Under the pieces are notes generated by a model that was not told where the DNA came from, ran no database searches, and worked only from the letters and a program-made list of their open reading frames with translations. This document shows, piece by piece, positions 1 through 9,451 of a stretch of 64,000 bases of DNA. The stretch comes from Thiomicrospira sp. WB1 (GTDB lineage Bacteria; Pseudomonadota; Gammaproteobacteria; Thiomicrospirales; Thiomicrospiraceae), in assembly GCF_001507535.1 (NCBI RefSeq), contig NZ_LQBN01000002.1, positions 372,001 through 436,000 of the forward strand, in the 5' to 3' direction. Each line of letters starts with the position of its first letter. The stretch's first letter is position 1. Position numbers and translations under genes: made by a program.

Positions 1-305
1 CCTTCCAGTTCAGCACGCGGTGCAAAAGCGACCGAATGCACCAGAATGTCCAAGCCATCCCAATGTTGTTTAAGGTCCGCAAACACCTGATCAATTTGAT
101 CGTCCGAGGCCACATCCAATGGGAATACCAGCTCGCTGCCCAGTTCCGCGGCAATTTTTTCCACACGTCCTTTGAGCTTGTCGTTCTGGTAAGTCAAAGC
201 AATCTCGGCCCCTTGCTCATGCATCTGTTTGGCAATGCCATACGCAATGGATTTGTTGTTTGCGACGCCGACGATCAATGCTTTTTTGCCTGAAAGAAAT
301 CCCAT
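1..305 (-). CDS. fabI: Enoyl-[acyl-carrier-protein] reductase (NADH), N-terminal part
   Basis: Reverse-strand reading starts [19 protein letters not shown] and continues with [21 protein letters not shown] and [16 protein letters not shown], which matches FabI closely. FabI catalyses the last reduction of each fatty acid elongation cycle. The Rossmann start ([13 protein letters not shown]) is present; the catalytic Tyr-x6-Lys lies beyond the window edge, so only about 101 residues are seen. The ATG at 305 has an AGGAG ribosome site about 7 bases upstream. It is divergent from the ABC transporter that starts at 472. Assignment is firm; only completeness is unknown. Confidence 0.95.
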   Translation of the reverse strand, partial: MGFLSGKKALIVGVANNKSIAYGIAKQMHEQGAEIALTYQNDKLKGRVEKIAAELGSELVFPLDVASDDQIDQVFADLKQHWDGLDILVHSVAFAPRAELE

Positions 306-350
306 CCTGTCTCCTTAGTTTTGTTTCCCAGTGGATTCATGAATGAACGT

Positions 351-379
351 ATTATACCCGCAATGGACCGATCGCTGAA
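351..379 (-). promoter_or_regulatory. Possible fabI promoter
   Basis: On the minus strand a perfect TATAAT (356 to 351) lies about 46 bases before the fabI start. The matching -35 position (379 to 374) reads TTCAGC, a weak match. The -10 box is convincing, the -35 is not. Confidence 0.35.
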
Positions 380-471
380 AGTTTGCGATTTTGCTGGAAG
401 CCCACTAAACTTAATGGCTTGTATGCAGTGTCTGAACGGACAGGCGTTGCGGGTTTCCATCGAAGGCAAGA

Positions 472-2700
472 GTGGTGTCACCATTGGGCAGGATACAACA
501 ACGCATGGTCGGTGTCTTACTGGCGCTCATGTTTGGGCTTCAGTTGAGCGGTTGCAGCCAGGACGATCCCTGGAATCGTCCCTATACTCAATCTCAAGCC
601 CAAAGTAACACTCTGTTCAGCAGTTTTGCCACGCCGCCCAAGCATCTGGACCCGGTGCGCTCCTACAGCGCCAATGAGTGGGCGATTATCTCGCAAGTCT
701 ATGAACCGCCTTTGCAGTACCAGTACTTGAAACGCCCTTACACGCTCGAGCCATTGACCCTGACGCAGATGCCGGAGCAACGTTTTCTCGACGAACGTCA
801 ACAACCTGTTGATGCCGATTCCGACCAGGTTCGTTACACCGAATACCATTTCTACCTGCGTGACGACATCCGCTATCAGCCGCATCCGGCCTTTGCACGC
901 GATAAAGACGGACAGTTTCTCTATCACAATTTGACGCCCGCACAACTGGACGGTTTGGAACGGCCGGGAGATCTAGCTCAAAGCGGCACCCGTCGGTTGG
1001 TCGCGCAGGATTATGCGCTGGCGATCAAACGCATGGCTTACAAGCCCAATCATTCACCCATTCTGGGCAATATGCGTCATCTCATCGTCGGATTGGCGGA
1101 CTATTCCGACCGTGTCTCCCAGCAGCGCCTTGACTTAACCGCGTTGAGAGACACACCGATTGAAGGCGTTCACGTTCATTCGGACACGCATTTTTCCATT
1201 CGCATTCATGGGCGTTACCCCCAGTTTCTATACTGGCTGAGCATGAACTTCTTCGCCCCGATCCCTTGGGAGGCGCTGGCGTTTTACCAGCAACCAGGCC
1301 TGGTCAAAAAGAACCTGACTTTGGATACGTATCCGGTCGGAACCGGTCCGTACCGATTGGTGGAAAACAACCCGAACCGACAAATGCACCTGCAACGCAA
1401 CCCCCATTATCAGCATGGTACCTATCCCTCCGAAGGTCTGCCGGAGGGAGCCGACCCGGCGCTGTTGGCCGATGCAGGACGAGCCCTGCCATTGATTGAT
1501 GATGTAATTTATTCTCTGGAAAAAGAAAGCGTGCCCCTTTGGAACAAGTTCCTGCAAGGGTATTACGATGCTTCCGGCGTCAGTTCCGACAGTTTTGATC
1601 AGGCGATTTCGGTTTCGTCACAGGGCGAACTCAACCTGACACCGGAGATGCAGGAGAAGGGGATTGCCTTTCTGAGCGCGGTGCAACCAACGGTATTTTA
1701 TCTTGGGTTCAATATGGCCGATCCGGTCGTCGGCGGCTACGACCAATCGGCCCGTCAGTTAAGACAGGCCATCAGCATTGCCGTGGACATGGAAGAATAC
1801 ATCTCCATTTTTCTCAATGGCCGGGGGGTTGCGGCTCAAGGCCCCATTCCGCCTGGTATTTATGGGTATGAGCGCAGTCGTGAGCATTACAATGACGTGG
1901 TGTATCGCTGGCAGAAACAAGGACCGGTGCGCCGCTCACTGGACGAAGCCAGAGCCCTGCTCAGCAAGGCAGGGTATCCGAATGGACAAACGCCAGAGGG
2001 CGAGCCTTTGACCCTTTATTACGATACGCCTGCCACCGGACCGGATGCCAAGTCGCAATTGAACTGGTATCGCAAGCAACTGGCCAAGCTGGGCATTGAA
2101 CTGGTGATTCGGGCGACCGACTACAATCGGTTTCAGGAAAAAGTCCGTGGCGCCAAAGTACAACTGTTTTCCTGGGGCTGGAATGCGGACTATCCGGACC
2201 CGGAAAATTTTCTGTTTCTGTTGAGCGGAAATCAGGCGGTCATCAATACCAATGGCAGTGGCGTCAACGCGTCGAATTATGACCGGCCTCAATTCAATCA
2301 ATGGTTTGACCAGGTCAAACGTTTGCCGAATGGGCCCAAACGAAAGGCACTGATCCGAAAAATGGTGCGGCTGGTACAACACGATGCGCCCTGGGTCTGG
2401 GGCCTGCATCCCAAAAGCCTGTCCTTGTTCCATAACTGGTACCACAATGTCTGGCCCAACCCCATGGCCAATAACACCCTCAAATACCGGCGGCTTGACC
2501 CCGAAACCAGAGTGGCAAACCAACAGGCATGGAATCGGCCTGTGGTCTGGCCCCTGTGGCTGCTTGGTGCGCTGATTCTGGTTTCTATCTATCCCTTGAT
2601 GGCGGCTTACCGTAAACGGCAACAGCAAACCCTTACACAGCCGGCTATAAGTCAGAAAAGCACCTCGGATCAAGGCAAACAAACCCGGGAGGACGTCTGA
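472..2700 (+). CDS. Peptide-type ABC transporter substrate-binding protein with lipobox and C-terminal membrane helix
   Basis: A 742-residue solute-binding protein of family 5 (DppA/OppA/YejA group), the substrate-capture subunit of an oligopeptide-type importer. The N-terminus is a lipoprotein signal ending in LQLSGC (Cys28). Typical family segments follow, such as YPVGTGPYRL and a WNADYPDPENFLFLL stretch. The tail is odd: residues about 692-714 form a hydrophobic helix (WPLWLLGALILVSIYPLM) followed by a basic segment, so the protein may also be anchored in the inner membrane. GTG at 472 is chosen because GAAGG lies about 6 bases upstream; GTG at 475 and ATG at 505 are alternatives. The stop overlaps the next start (TGATG), so it is translationally coupled to the permease. 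Substrate is not deducible. Confidence 0.88.
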   Translation: MVSPLGRIQQRMVGVLLALMFGLQLSGCSQDDPWNRPYTQSQAQSNTLFSSFATPPKHLDPVRSYSANEWAIISQVYEPPLQYQYLKRPYTLEPLTLTQMPEQRFLDERQQPVDADSDQVRYTEYHFYLRDDIRYQPHPAFARDKDGQFLYHNLTPAQLDGLERPGDLAQSGTRRLVAQDYALAIKRMAYKPNHSPILGNMRHLIVGLADYSDRVSQQRLDLTALRDTPIEGVHVHSDTHFSIRIHGRYPQFLYWLSMNFFAPIPWEALAFYQQPGLVKKNLTLDTYPVGTGPYRLVENNPNRQMHLQRNPHYQHGTYPSEGLPEGADPALLADAGRALPLIDDVIYSLEKESVPLWNKFLQGYYDASGVSSDSFDQAISVSSQGELNLTPEMQEKGIAFLSAVQPTVFYLGFNMADPVVGGYDQSARQLRQAISIAVDMEEYISIFLNGRGVAAQGPIPPGIYGYERSREHYNDVVYRWQKQGPVRRSLDEARALLSKAGYPNGQTPEGEPLTLYYDTPATGPDAKSQLNWYRKQLAKLGIELVIRATDYNRFQEKVRGAKVQLFSWGWNADYPDPENFLFLLSGNQAVINTNGSGVNASNYDRPQFNQWFDQVKRLPNGPKRKALIRKMVRLVQHDAPWVWGLHPKSLSLFHNWYHNVWPNPMANNTLKYRRLDPETRVANQQAWNRPVVWPLWLLGALILVSIYPLMAAYRKRQQQTLTQPAISQKSTSDQGKQTREDV
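1293..1304. repeat. Iterated palindrome ACCAGGCCTGGT, copy 1
   Basis: Perfect 12-bp palindrome inside the substrate-binding protein gene, read there as Q-P-G-L-V. Right flank CAAAAA fits the consensus. See the finding on the iterated palindrome. Confidence 0.95.
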
Positions 2701-3680
2701 TGTTGGCTTACATGGTGCGACGGCTTCTCTACGCTGTGCCCATTCTAATCGGGGTGAACCTGATTACGTTTGCGTTGTTTTTTATGGTGAACACGCCTGA
2801 AGACATGGCACGCGCCCAGTTGGGTGCCAAACAGACCAGCCCGGAAATGATCCAGGCATGGAAAGAAAATCACGGTTACGACAAGCCTCTTTTTTTCAAC
2901 TCGCAGGCAGAGGGCGTCAACACACTGACACAAACCCTGTTTGTTCAGGAGTCGCTCAAACTGTTCATGCTGGACTTTGGTCAGGCAGATAATGGCCGCC
3001 AGATCAGTGAAGACATACAGGAGCGAATGTGGCCTTCGCTGGCCATTGCACTGCCAACATTTCTGATCGGCTTGGTGACCAACATCGCTCTGGCGCTACT
3101 GATTGTGCTGTTTCGTGGGTCGGTGCTCGACACCGCAACCATGGTCGTGGCGGTGGCAATCATGTCGATTTCCGGTTTGTTCTACATCATTGCCGGGCAG
3201 GTGTTGTTCAGCAAACTCTTGCACTGGGTGCCGATTTCCGGGTATCAGTCGGGCTGGGAAATGTGGCGTTTTCTGATTCTGCCGGTCGCCATTGGTGTGT
3301 TCGCGGGCTTAGGGGCAGGCGTGCGCTGGTACCGGAGCATTTTTCTGGAAGAAATCAACAAGGATTACATTCGAACCGCGCGAGCCAAAGGTTTGTCCGA
3401 AATTCGTTTGCTGTTTGGGCATCTCCTTCAAAACGGCTTATTACCGATCCTGACCGGGGTGGTGGTGATTATTCCGACCTTGTTTATGGGCAGTCTGATC
3501 ATGGAGTCATTTTTTGGCATTCCGGGGCTGGGCAGTTACACCATCGATGCGATCAATGCTCAGGATTTCGCCATTGTCAAAGCCATGGTGTTCCTGGGTG
3601 CTTTGTTGTACATCATTGGGCTGATCCTAACCGATCTATCCTATGCGCTGTTTGATCCAAGAGTGAGGTTTGACGCATGA
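2700..3680 (+). CDS. Peptide-type ABC transporter permease (DppB/YejB type)
   Basis: A 326-residue inner-membrane permease with about six hydrophobic segments. It starts MVRRLLYAVPILIGVNLITFALFF, the usual opening of DppB-like subunits, and carries the cytoplasmic EAA-type loop (FLEEINKDYIRTARAKGLSE) that contacts the ATPase. It ends DPRVRFDA, also typical. Its start overlaps the stop of the binding-protein gene and its stop overlaps the next permease, so the genes form one operon. With the partners at 3677 and 5038 it forms the translocation pore. Confidence 0.92.
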   Translation: MLAYMVRRLLYAVPILIGVNLITFALFFMVNTPEDMARAQLGAKQTSPEMIQAWKENHGYDKPLFFNSQAEGVNTLTQTLFVQESLKLFMLDFGQADNGRQISEDIQERMWPSLAIALPTFLIGLVTNIALALLIVLFRGSVLDTATMVVAVAIMSISGLFYIIAGQVLFSKLLHWVPISGYQSGWEMWRFLILPVAIGVFAGLGAGVRWYRSIFLEEINKDYIRTARAKGLSEIRLLFGHLLQNGLLPILTGVVVIIPTLFMGSLIMESFFGIPGLGSYTIDAINAQDFAIVKAMVFLGALLYIIGLILTDLSYALFDPRVRFDA

Positions 3681-5020
3681 TGGCCCCGCTTTGGAGTGAT
3701 TACATGATCTGGTTGCTGGTGTTGTCACTGTTGGCATGGGGGCGTGTATTGCGCCGCTCGCCTCAGGTTCGTGAACAGTGGCTGCAAATCTTTCAGTCCA
3801 AAATTGCGATGATCGCTGCCATCGTGCTTTTGGCCTACACTGCCGTCGCCCTTCTAGACTCGGTGCGCTTTGAGGCGGACACTCAGGGCCATCAAACCTT
3901 ACTGGATGTTGCGTTCGGTGCCACCGCCGACCAGTTCGAGCGCACCTATTCAGCCCCGTTTGCTCAGGTTGAGTATAACCAAAGTCTGGTGACGCTTCCC
4001 AACGGAGATGTCGTGCAGCAATATCAACCTCTGCAATGGGTTCAGCCCGAGACGTCGATCCTATGGGCGAGCGCTCAGGTGCTGATGGTCGTCGCTCTGA
4101 TGACAGCTTTCCTGGTCGCTGGGCATTTGTTCTGGCGTGCGCGAGTCCACGGTCTGACACTGCCAACCTACGCCCGGCAAGTCGGATTGGGGATGACCCG
4201 GCTGCCCTGGCGAACCGCGTACCTGACGTTGTTTGGAGTGCTGTTCACAGTGGGCTGGCTGGGATACCTCAGCCAGTTCTACCATGTACTGGGCACCGAC
4301 AAAGTGGGACAGGATGTGCTCTACACCGCGGTCAAAAGCATTCGCACCGGGGTGTTGATCGGGGTGCTGACCACGCTTGTCATGTTGCCGCTGGCTCTGT
4401 TTCTGGGAATCAGTGCCGGGCTTTTCAAAGGCTGGGTGGACGATGCCATTCAATATCTGTACACCACGCTGAATTCCATCCCAGGCGTGCTTTTGATTGC
4501 CGCAGCGGTGTTGGTGATGCAGACCATCCTCAATAACAACCCGCAGTGGTTCGGTTCAACCGAAGAGCGGGCCGATTTGCGTTTGCTGTTTCTGGTGTTT
4601 ATTCTCGGTATGACCAGCTGGACTGGCCTTTGCCGATTGTTACGCGCCGAAACTCTCAAGTTATCTCAGGTGGAATTCGTCACCTCCGCCCGTGCTTTTG
4701 GTGTGGGGCGCCTGACCATTATCGTGCGCCACATTATGCCCAATGTCATGCACATTGTGCTGATTGCGGTGGTGCTTGATTTCAGCGGCCTGGTGCTGGC
4801 CGAAGCCGTGTTATCCTACGTCGGAGTCGGGGTCGATCCGACCATGCACAGCTGGGGCAATATGATCAATCAAGCTCGCCTGGAAATGGCACGCGAGCCT
4901 ATGGTCTGGTGGTCGCTGTTTTCGGCCTTTATTTTTATGTTTTTACTGGTCCTTGCGGCCAATTTATTTTCCGATCGCGTGCAACGGGTGCTGGATCCAC
5001 GCACGCAGACGCGTCAATGA
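3677..5020 (+). CDS. Peptide-type ABC transporter permease (DppC/YejE type), enlarged
   Basis: A 447-residue second permease. The C-terminal two thirds carry the BPD_transp_1 domain with the EAA loop (RAETLKLSQVEFVTSARAFG) and the C-terminal WWSLFSAFIFMFLLVLAANLFSDRVQRVLDPR. The protein is about 100 residues longer than usual DppC/YejE proteins. The extra length lies between the first hydrophobic helix and the permease domain: a polar stretch of roughly residues 55-125, then another helix. This resembles the YejE subgroup. ATG at 3677 overlaps the preceding stop (ATGATG/TGA), which supports coupled translation. Confidence 0.9.
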   Translation: MMAPLWSDYMIWLLVLSLLAWGRVLRRSPQVREQWLQIFQSKIAMIAAIVLLAYTAVALLDSVRFEADTQGHQTLLDVAFGATADQFERTYSAPFAQVEYNQSLVTLPNGDVVQQYQPLQWVQPETSILWASAQVLMVVALMTAFLVAGHLFWRARVHGLTLPTYARQVGLGMTRLPWRTAYLTLFGVLFTVGWLGYLSQFYHVLGTDKVGQDVLYTAVKSIRTGVLIGVLTTLVMLPLALFLGISAGLFKGWVDDAIQYLYTTLNSIPGVLLIAAAVLVMQTILNNNPQWFGSTEERADLRLLFLVFILGMTSWTGLCRLLRAETLKLSQVEFVTSARAFGVGRLTIIVRHIMPNVMHIVLIAVVLDFSGLVLAEAVLSYVGVGVDPTMHSWGNMINQARLEMAREPMVWWSLFSAFIFMFLLVLAANLFSDRVQRVLDPRTQTRQ

Positions 5021-5037
5021 TCTGAAGGAAAAACGCT

Positions 5038-6654
5038 ATGACCACCGTGCTGGACGTGCAACAATTGACCATTCAAGCCGAGCAGGAAACCCTGGTGAAG
5101 TCGGTCAGTTTTTCCGTTGACGAAGGTGAGATTTTTGCCCTGGTGGGCGAATCCGGCAGTGGCAAATCATTGACGGCCATGGCGATTATGCGTCTGTTGC
5201 CCGAGGCATTGACTGTGACCGGCGGCCAGGTTGATCTGCATGGGGAAAACCTGTTTTCACTGCCTGAAAAAATGATGCAGACCGTACGGGGTCGCAAAAT
5301 TGCCATGATTTTTCAGGAACCGATGACCTCGTTGAACCCGGTGATGACCATCGGTGCTCAGGTCAGCGAAGTCCTGACTCGACACCTGAACCTTTCACGG
5401 GCCCGTGCCAAGGACCGCACCATTCAACTGTTTGAAGAGGTCGGCATCCCCAATCCATCCGAGCGCGTTGATTGGTATCCACATCAGTTGTCGGGTGGTC
5501 AGAAGCAACGGGTAATGATCGCCATGGCACTGGCCTGCGAACCGGATGTGCTGATCGCGGATGAACCCACCACTGCATTGGATGTCACCATTCAAGCTCA
5601 GGTTTTGCGTCTGCTTAAATCCTTGCGAGACAAACACGGCCTGTCAATTTTGTTCATTACTCACGACATGGGCGTGGTGTATGAAATGGCCGATCGGGTT
5701 GCGGTGATGCAGCGAGGCCAGTTGATTGAGCAGGCCGAAACCCAACACTTTTTTGACCGCCCGATTGAGGCCTACACCCAAAAATTACTGGCCGATGCCG
5801 TGCCGGTATCTGATTTTAAGCCGGTTTTGCAGCGCCCGCCTTTGCTGGAGATTACGGATCTGAAAGTACACTTTCCCATCCGAAAAGGAATTTTTCAGCG
5901 CACTGTGGACCATGTCCGGGCTGTTGATGGGGTCAGTCTCCGGATCGGCAAGGGAGAAACCCTGGCGCTGGTTGGGGAATCAGGCAGTGGCAAAAGCACC
6001 ATTGGTCAGGCCATTCTAAAATTAGTGCAGGCCACGCATGGCCGTGTGGTGTTTGAACAGGGCGGGGAATCGCATGAGCTGGTGGCCTTAAAAGAGAAGC
6101 AAATGAAACCCTTGCGACAGAAACTGCAAGTGATTTTTCAAGACCCATTTTCCGCACTGAATCCGCGCATGACGGTGGGCGACATCATCGCCGAAGGCAT
6201 GCAGAGTCTCAACGTCGGGCCCACTGACAAAGCAGGCCGGGCCAAACGCATTCAGACGTTACTGGAACAGGTCGGGCTTCGCCCGGAGCATGCACGCCGC
6301 TATCCGCATGAATTTTCCGGGGGTCAACGCCAACGCATCGGCATTGCCCGTGCGCTGGCGGTGGAGCCGGAGCTGATCATCTGCGATGAGCCCACCAGTG
6401 CACTCGATGTGTCGGTCCGGGCGCAGGTGCTGTCCCTGTTGAACCGCTTGCAGCAGGAATATCAGCTGTCGTTTCTGTTCATTACCCACGACCTGTCGAT
6501 CATTCCCGCCATCGCCCATAAAGTGGCGGTGATGCAGGCGGGCAAGATTGTCGAGCAAGGGGAGGTGGCACAGGTCATGACCCGTCCGCAGCATGCTTAC
6601 ACCCGCCAGTTACTTGACAGCGCTCCCAGCCTGATTCGCAAGCGACTGGCCTGA
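5038..6654 (+). CDS. Fused dual-ATPase subunit of peptide-type ABC transporter (YejF type)
   Basis: A 538-residue protein with two complete ABC ATPase domains in tandem. Walker A GESGSGKS occurs at residues about 37-44 and again at about 313-320. Each half has an LSGGQ-type signature (LSGGQKQR; FSGGQRQRIGIARA), Walker B (LIADEPTTALD; IICDEPTSALD) and a switch His (FITHD). It thus combines the DppD and DppF functions in one chain, as in YejF. An AAGGA site precedes ATG 5038, and 17 bases separate it from the permease gene. It closes the transporter operon; no terminator is evident before the convergent ppsA. Confidence 0.93.
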   Translation: MTTVLDVQQLTIQAEQETLVKSVSFSVDEGEIFALVGESGSGKSLTAMAIMRLLPEALTVTGGQVDLHGENLFSLPEKMMQTVRGRKIAMIFQEPMTSLNPVMTIGAQVSEVLTRHLNLSRARAKDRTIQLFEEVGIPNPSERVDWYPHQLSGGQKQRVMIAMALACEPDVLIADEPTTALDVTIQAQVLRLLKSLRDKHGLSILFITHDMGVVYEMADRVAVMQRGQLIEQAETQHFFDRPIEAYTQKLLADAVPVSDFKPVLQRPPLLEITDLKVHFPIRKGIFQRTVDHVRAVDGVSLRIGKGETLALVGESGSGKSTIGQAILKLVQATHGRVVFEQGGESHELVALKEKQMKPLRQKLQVIFQDPFSALNPRMTVGDIIAEGMQSLNVGPTDKAGRAKRIQTLLEQVGLRPEHARRYPHEFSGGQRQRIGIARALAVEPELIICDEPTSALDVSVRAQVLSLLNRLQQEYQLSFLFITHDLSIIPAIAHKVAVMQAGKIVEQGEVAQVMTRPQHAYTRQLLDSAPSLIRKRLA

Positions 6655-6668
6655 ACCGAACCGGCGGC

Positions 6669-9098
6669 TTAACTGTCAGCATCGCCTTGTTCCATGGCCA
6701 GCAATCGCTGTTGGGTTTTGAGCAGCGAGTCCGGGTTCAAACTGATGCTGTCGATGCCTTGTTCCACCAGAAACGCCGCCATCTCCGGGTAATCCGAAGG
6801 CGCCTGTCCACAAAAGCCGGTATGTAGCCCGCACTGCTTGGCGGTTTCAATCGCCATTTGAATCATGGTTTTCACACCGGCTTCGCGCTCATCAAAGCTG
6901 CCGGCCACCTGACCGGAATCCCGGTCCACGCCCAGAACTAACTGAGTCAAGTCGTTTGAGCCAATCGAAATCCCGTCAAAGAAGGGGGCAAACGCCTTCA
7001 TTTGCAACACATTGTTGGGGATTTCGCACATCATATACACCTCCAACCCGTTGTGATGACGGGGCAGGCCATTGTCGGCCATCACTTTCAACGCCTGCTG
7101 CGCCTCCGTTACCGTGCGCACAAAGGGCAACATCACCTTGAGATTGGTCAGGCCGAAATCTTCGCGCACGGCCTTGATGGCGGCGCATTCCATGGCAAAC
7201 GCCGGGGCAAATGATTCAGAAACGTAGCGTGCCACCCCGCGAAAGCCGAGCATCGGATTTTCTTCTCGCGGTTCAAAGGCCGGCCCCCCCAAAAGGGATC
7301 GATATTCATTGGATTTGAAATCCGACAGGCGCAACACCACCGGCCTTGGGTAAAAGGCGGCACACAGCGTGGCAATGCCTTCGCTCAGGCGTTGAATAAA
7401 AAAGGCTTCGCCCTCATTCTGGTCAAACCCTGCTTGACTCAGAATGTCGACAATCTCTTTCTGGGTTGCCTCGTCTTTGATTGCTTCGGGTTTGATCAGA
7501 GCAAGCGGGTGGATTTTGATCGATTCATTGATCATAAACTCCATGCGGGCCAGCCCGACCCCGGCACTGGGCAGAAAGCGATGGCTGAAGGCCATATCCG
7601 GATTGGCCAGGTTCAACATCAGATCGGTCTCAGTGGTGCCCAGCTCGCTCAGATCCGTCTCAATTTTTTCAAAAGGCTGTTCGTCTGCATACACCTTACC
7701 GGTGTCGCCTTCCACACAGGAGACAGTCACAGTCTGGGTGTCGACCGGCATCAGGTCTGTGGTGGCTTTGCCGCAACCGACAATCGCCGGAATCCCCAGC
7801 TCGCGTGCAATGATGGCAGCATGACAGGTCCGTCCGCCGCGGTTGGTGACAATCGCCGCGGCTTTTTTCATGATTGGCTCCCAGTCCGGCGTGGTCATGT
7901 CGGTCACCAGAATGTTCCCCGGCTCAAACTGGCTGATTTCGGCGACGTCTTCAATGATTTTGACACGTCCAACCGCGAGCCGATCGCCCACCGCACGACC
8001 AGAGGTCAGCACCTGTGCATCGGAGCGGGGATGGATCTGAAACTGGGTCAGACACTGATGGTTTTGGAGGGAACGCACGGTTTCAGGCCGCGCCTGCACG
8101 ATGTAAAGCTGGCCATCCACGCCGTCTTTGGCCCATTCAATGTCCATGGCTTTGGCCGCTTTCTGATCCACGCTGTAATGTTGTTCAATACGCATGGCGA
8201 AATCAGCGAGTTTTAACACCTCGTCATCCGATAAACAAAACCGTCGCCGCTCCTCAACCCGGGTTTGAATGTTTTTAACCGGTGATTTTTTCAGGCCGCT
8301 GGTGTCATAAATCATCTTGAGCTTTTTGGCCCCCAGATGACGGCGCAACACATGGCGAAACCCCTGCTCAAAAGTGGGCTTGTGGACATAAAATTCGTCC
8401 GGATCCACCGCGCCCTGGACCACATTTTCTCCCAGTCCCCAAGCCCCGGTGATAAACACCACCTGGTCAAAGCCAGATTCGGTGTCAAGGGTAAACATGA
8501 CCCCGGAACTGGCCAGATCCGAGCGCACCATTTTCTGCACGCCGATCGACAACCCGACCTGAAAATGGTCGAACCCCTTGTCGATGCGATAGTGGGTAGC
8601 GCGGTCGGTAAACAGTGAGGCAAAGCAACGTTTACAGGCTTCGACCAGGGCCTCATAGCCAGAAATATTTAGATAAGTTTCCTGCTGGCCGGCAAAACTG
8701 GCATCGGGCAAGTCTTCGGCTGTGGCGGAACTGCGCACCGCCAGCGTAATTTCTCCCTCAAAGCGCTGGTTCAGTTCCGACCAGGCCTGGTGAATTTCCC
8801 GTTTTAACACCTCGGGCCATTCCGCTTCGATAATGGCTTCACGGATTGCGTGGGTTCGCTCTCCCAGCTCGGTGACATTGTCTGCATCCAGCGTATCCAG
8901 TTGTGTGTGTAGAAAGTCCCACAGATCATTGTCGGTCAGAAGTTTCCGATAGGCCTCGGCGGTGATGGCAAAGCCGTCCGGCACGGGAATGCCTTTGGGC
9001 GTCAGTGCCTGGAACATCTCTCCCAGCGAAGCGTTTTTCCCCCCGACCAGAGGAATGTCATGAATACCGATTTCATTGAAAAAACGAATGTAGCGCAT
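6669..9098 (-). CDS. ppsA: Phosphoenolpyruvate synthase
   Basis: An 809-residue PEP synthase, which makes PEP from pyruvate, ATP and water for gluconeogenesis. Order of parts: N-terminal ATP-binding domain (VGGKNASLGEMF; AVRSSATAEDLPDASFAGQQETYLN), the swivelling domain with the phosphorylated His in GGRTCHAAIIARELGIPAIVG, and the C-terminal PEP/pyruvate barrel (GSNDLTQLVLGVDRDS; GFCGQAPSDYPE). Start 9098 (MRYIRFFNEIGIHD) is chosen over the in-frame site at 9167 because AGGAGAGG lies just upstream and the extra residues are unlike the family. No ppsR-like regulator gene is next to it in this window. The iterated palindrome occurs inside the gene (8780) and just upstream (9132). Confidence 0.96.
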   Translation of the reverse strand: MRYIRFFNEIGIHDIPLVGGKNASLGEMFQALTPKGIPVPDGFAITAEAYRKLLTDNDLWDFLHTQLDTLDADNVTELGERTHAIREAIIEAEWPEVLKREIHQAWSELNQRFEGEITLAVRSSATAEDLPDASFAGQQETYLNISGYEALVEACKRCFASLFTDRATHYRIDKGFDHFQVGLSIGVQKMVRSDLASSGVMFTLDTESGFDQVVFITGAWGLGENVVQGAVDPDEFYVHKPTFEQGFRHVLRRHLGAKKLKMIYDTSGLKKSPVKNIQTRVEERRRFCLSDDEVLKLADFAMRIEQHYSVDQKAAKAMDIEWAKDGVDGQLYIVQARPETVRSLQNHQCLTQFQIHPRSDAQVLTSGRAVGDRLAVGRVKIIEDVAEISQFEPGNILVTDMTTPDWEPIMKKAAAIVTNRGGRTCHAAIIARELGIPAIVGCGKATTDLMPVDTQTVTVSCVEGDTGKVYADEQPFEKIETDLSELGTTETDLMLNLANPDMAFSHRFLPSAGVGLARMEFMINESIKIHPLALIKPEAIKDEATQKEIVDILSQAGFDQNEGEAFFIQRLSEGIATLCAAFYPRPVVLRLSDFKSNEYRSLLGGPAFEPREENPMLGFRGVARYVSESFAPAFAMECAAIKAVREDFGLTNLKVMLPFVRTVTEAQQALKVMADNGLPRHHNGLEVYMMCEIPNNVLQMKAFAPFFDGISIGSNDLTQLVLGVDRDSGQVAGSFDEREAGVKTMIQMAIETAKQCGLHTGFCGQAPSDYPEMAAFLVEQGIDSISLNPDSLLKTQQRLLAMEQGDADS
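8780..8791. repeat. Iterated palindrome ACCAGGCCTGGT, copy 2
   Basis: Perfect copy inside ppsA. On the coding strand it is read H-Q-A-W-S, so the palindrome lies in the Q-A-W frame. Flanks are less AT-rich than in other copies. Confidence 0.95.
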
Positions 9099-9131
9099 CG
9101 CAGCCTCTCCTGTCATTGCTTGACCCAATTC

Positions 9132-9143
9132 ACCAGGCCTGGT
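9132..9143. repeat. Iterated palindrome ACCAGGCCTGGT, copy 3
   Basis: Perfect copy in the gap between slyX and ppsA, about 34 bases upstream of the ppsA start. The right flank TAAAA fits the extended consensus. Confidence 0.95.
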
Positions 9144-9175
9144 TAAAAGCGCATCGCCCCGGACCATCCCGCTAG

Positions 9176-9451
9176 CTAATAGTGCGGCGGCGGGGCCTCA
9201 TCTTTCAGGTCTTTGAGCCCGGCCAGGCCGGTTTGCTCTTCTTTGATCGACTTGAAGGCATCGGACAAGATATTGATCTGTTTCTGCAACAATTGCAGTT
9301 GCTGGTGTTGCTGCCCCACGGTGCGGTTCAGCGTTTCAATGGTATCCTGCTGATAGGCGCAGGTCATTTCCAGTTGATCCAGACGTTGTTGCCAATCGCT
9401 GTCAGATGGTACTTGGGAGGCGAGGCCCTCAGGGCTTACATCATTGGCCAT
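9176..9451 (-). CDS. slyX: SlyX family protein
   Basis: A 91-residue, mostly alpha-helical protein of the SlyX family, whose molecular function is unknown. Residues about 20-70 look like a coiled coil (RLDQLEMTCAYQQDTIETLN, then QQLQLLQKQINILSDAF). It ends in the family's typical PPPHY tail. Start 9451 is preferred over 9481 because GAGGAG sits 8 bases upstream. It overlaps the end of the M61 peptidase gene by 16 bases, so the two are probably cotranscribed. Confidence 0.88.
   Translation of the reverse strand: MANDVSPEGLASQVPSDSDWQQRLDQLEMTCAYQQDTIETLNRTVGQQHQQLQLLQKQINILSDAFKSIKEEQTGLAGLKDLKDEAPPPHY

Noticed and set aside
7392-8216. 274-codon open frame antisense to ppsA
   Set aside because: It lies fully within the strongly supported ppsA frame, has no recognisable domain and no ribosome site; it is a shadow of GC-biased codons.
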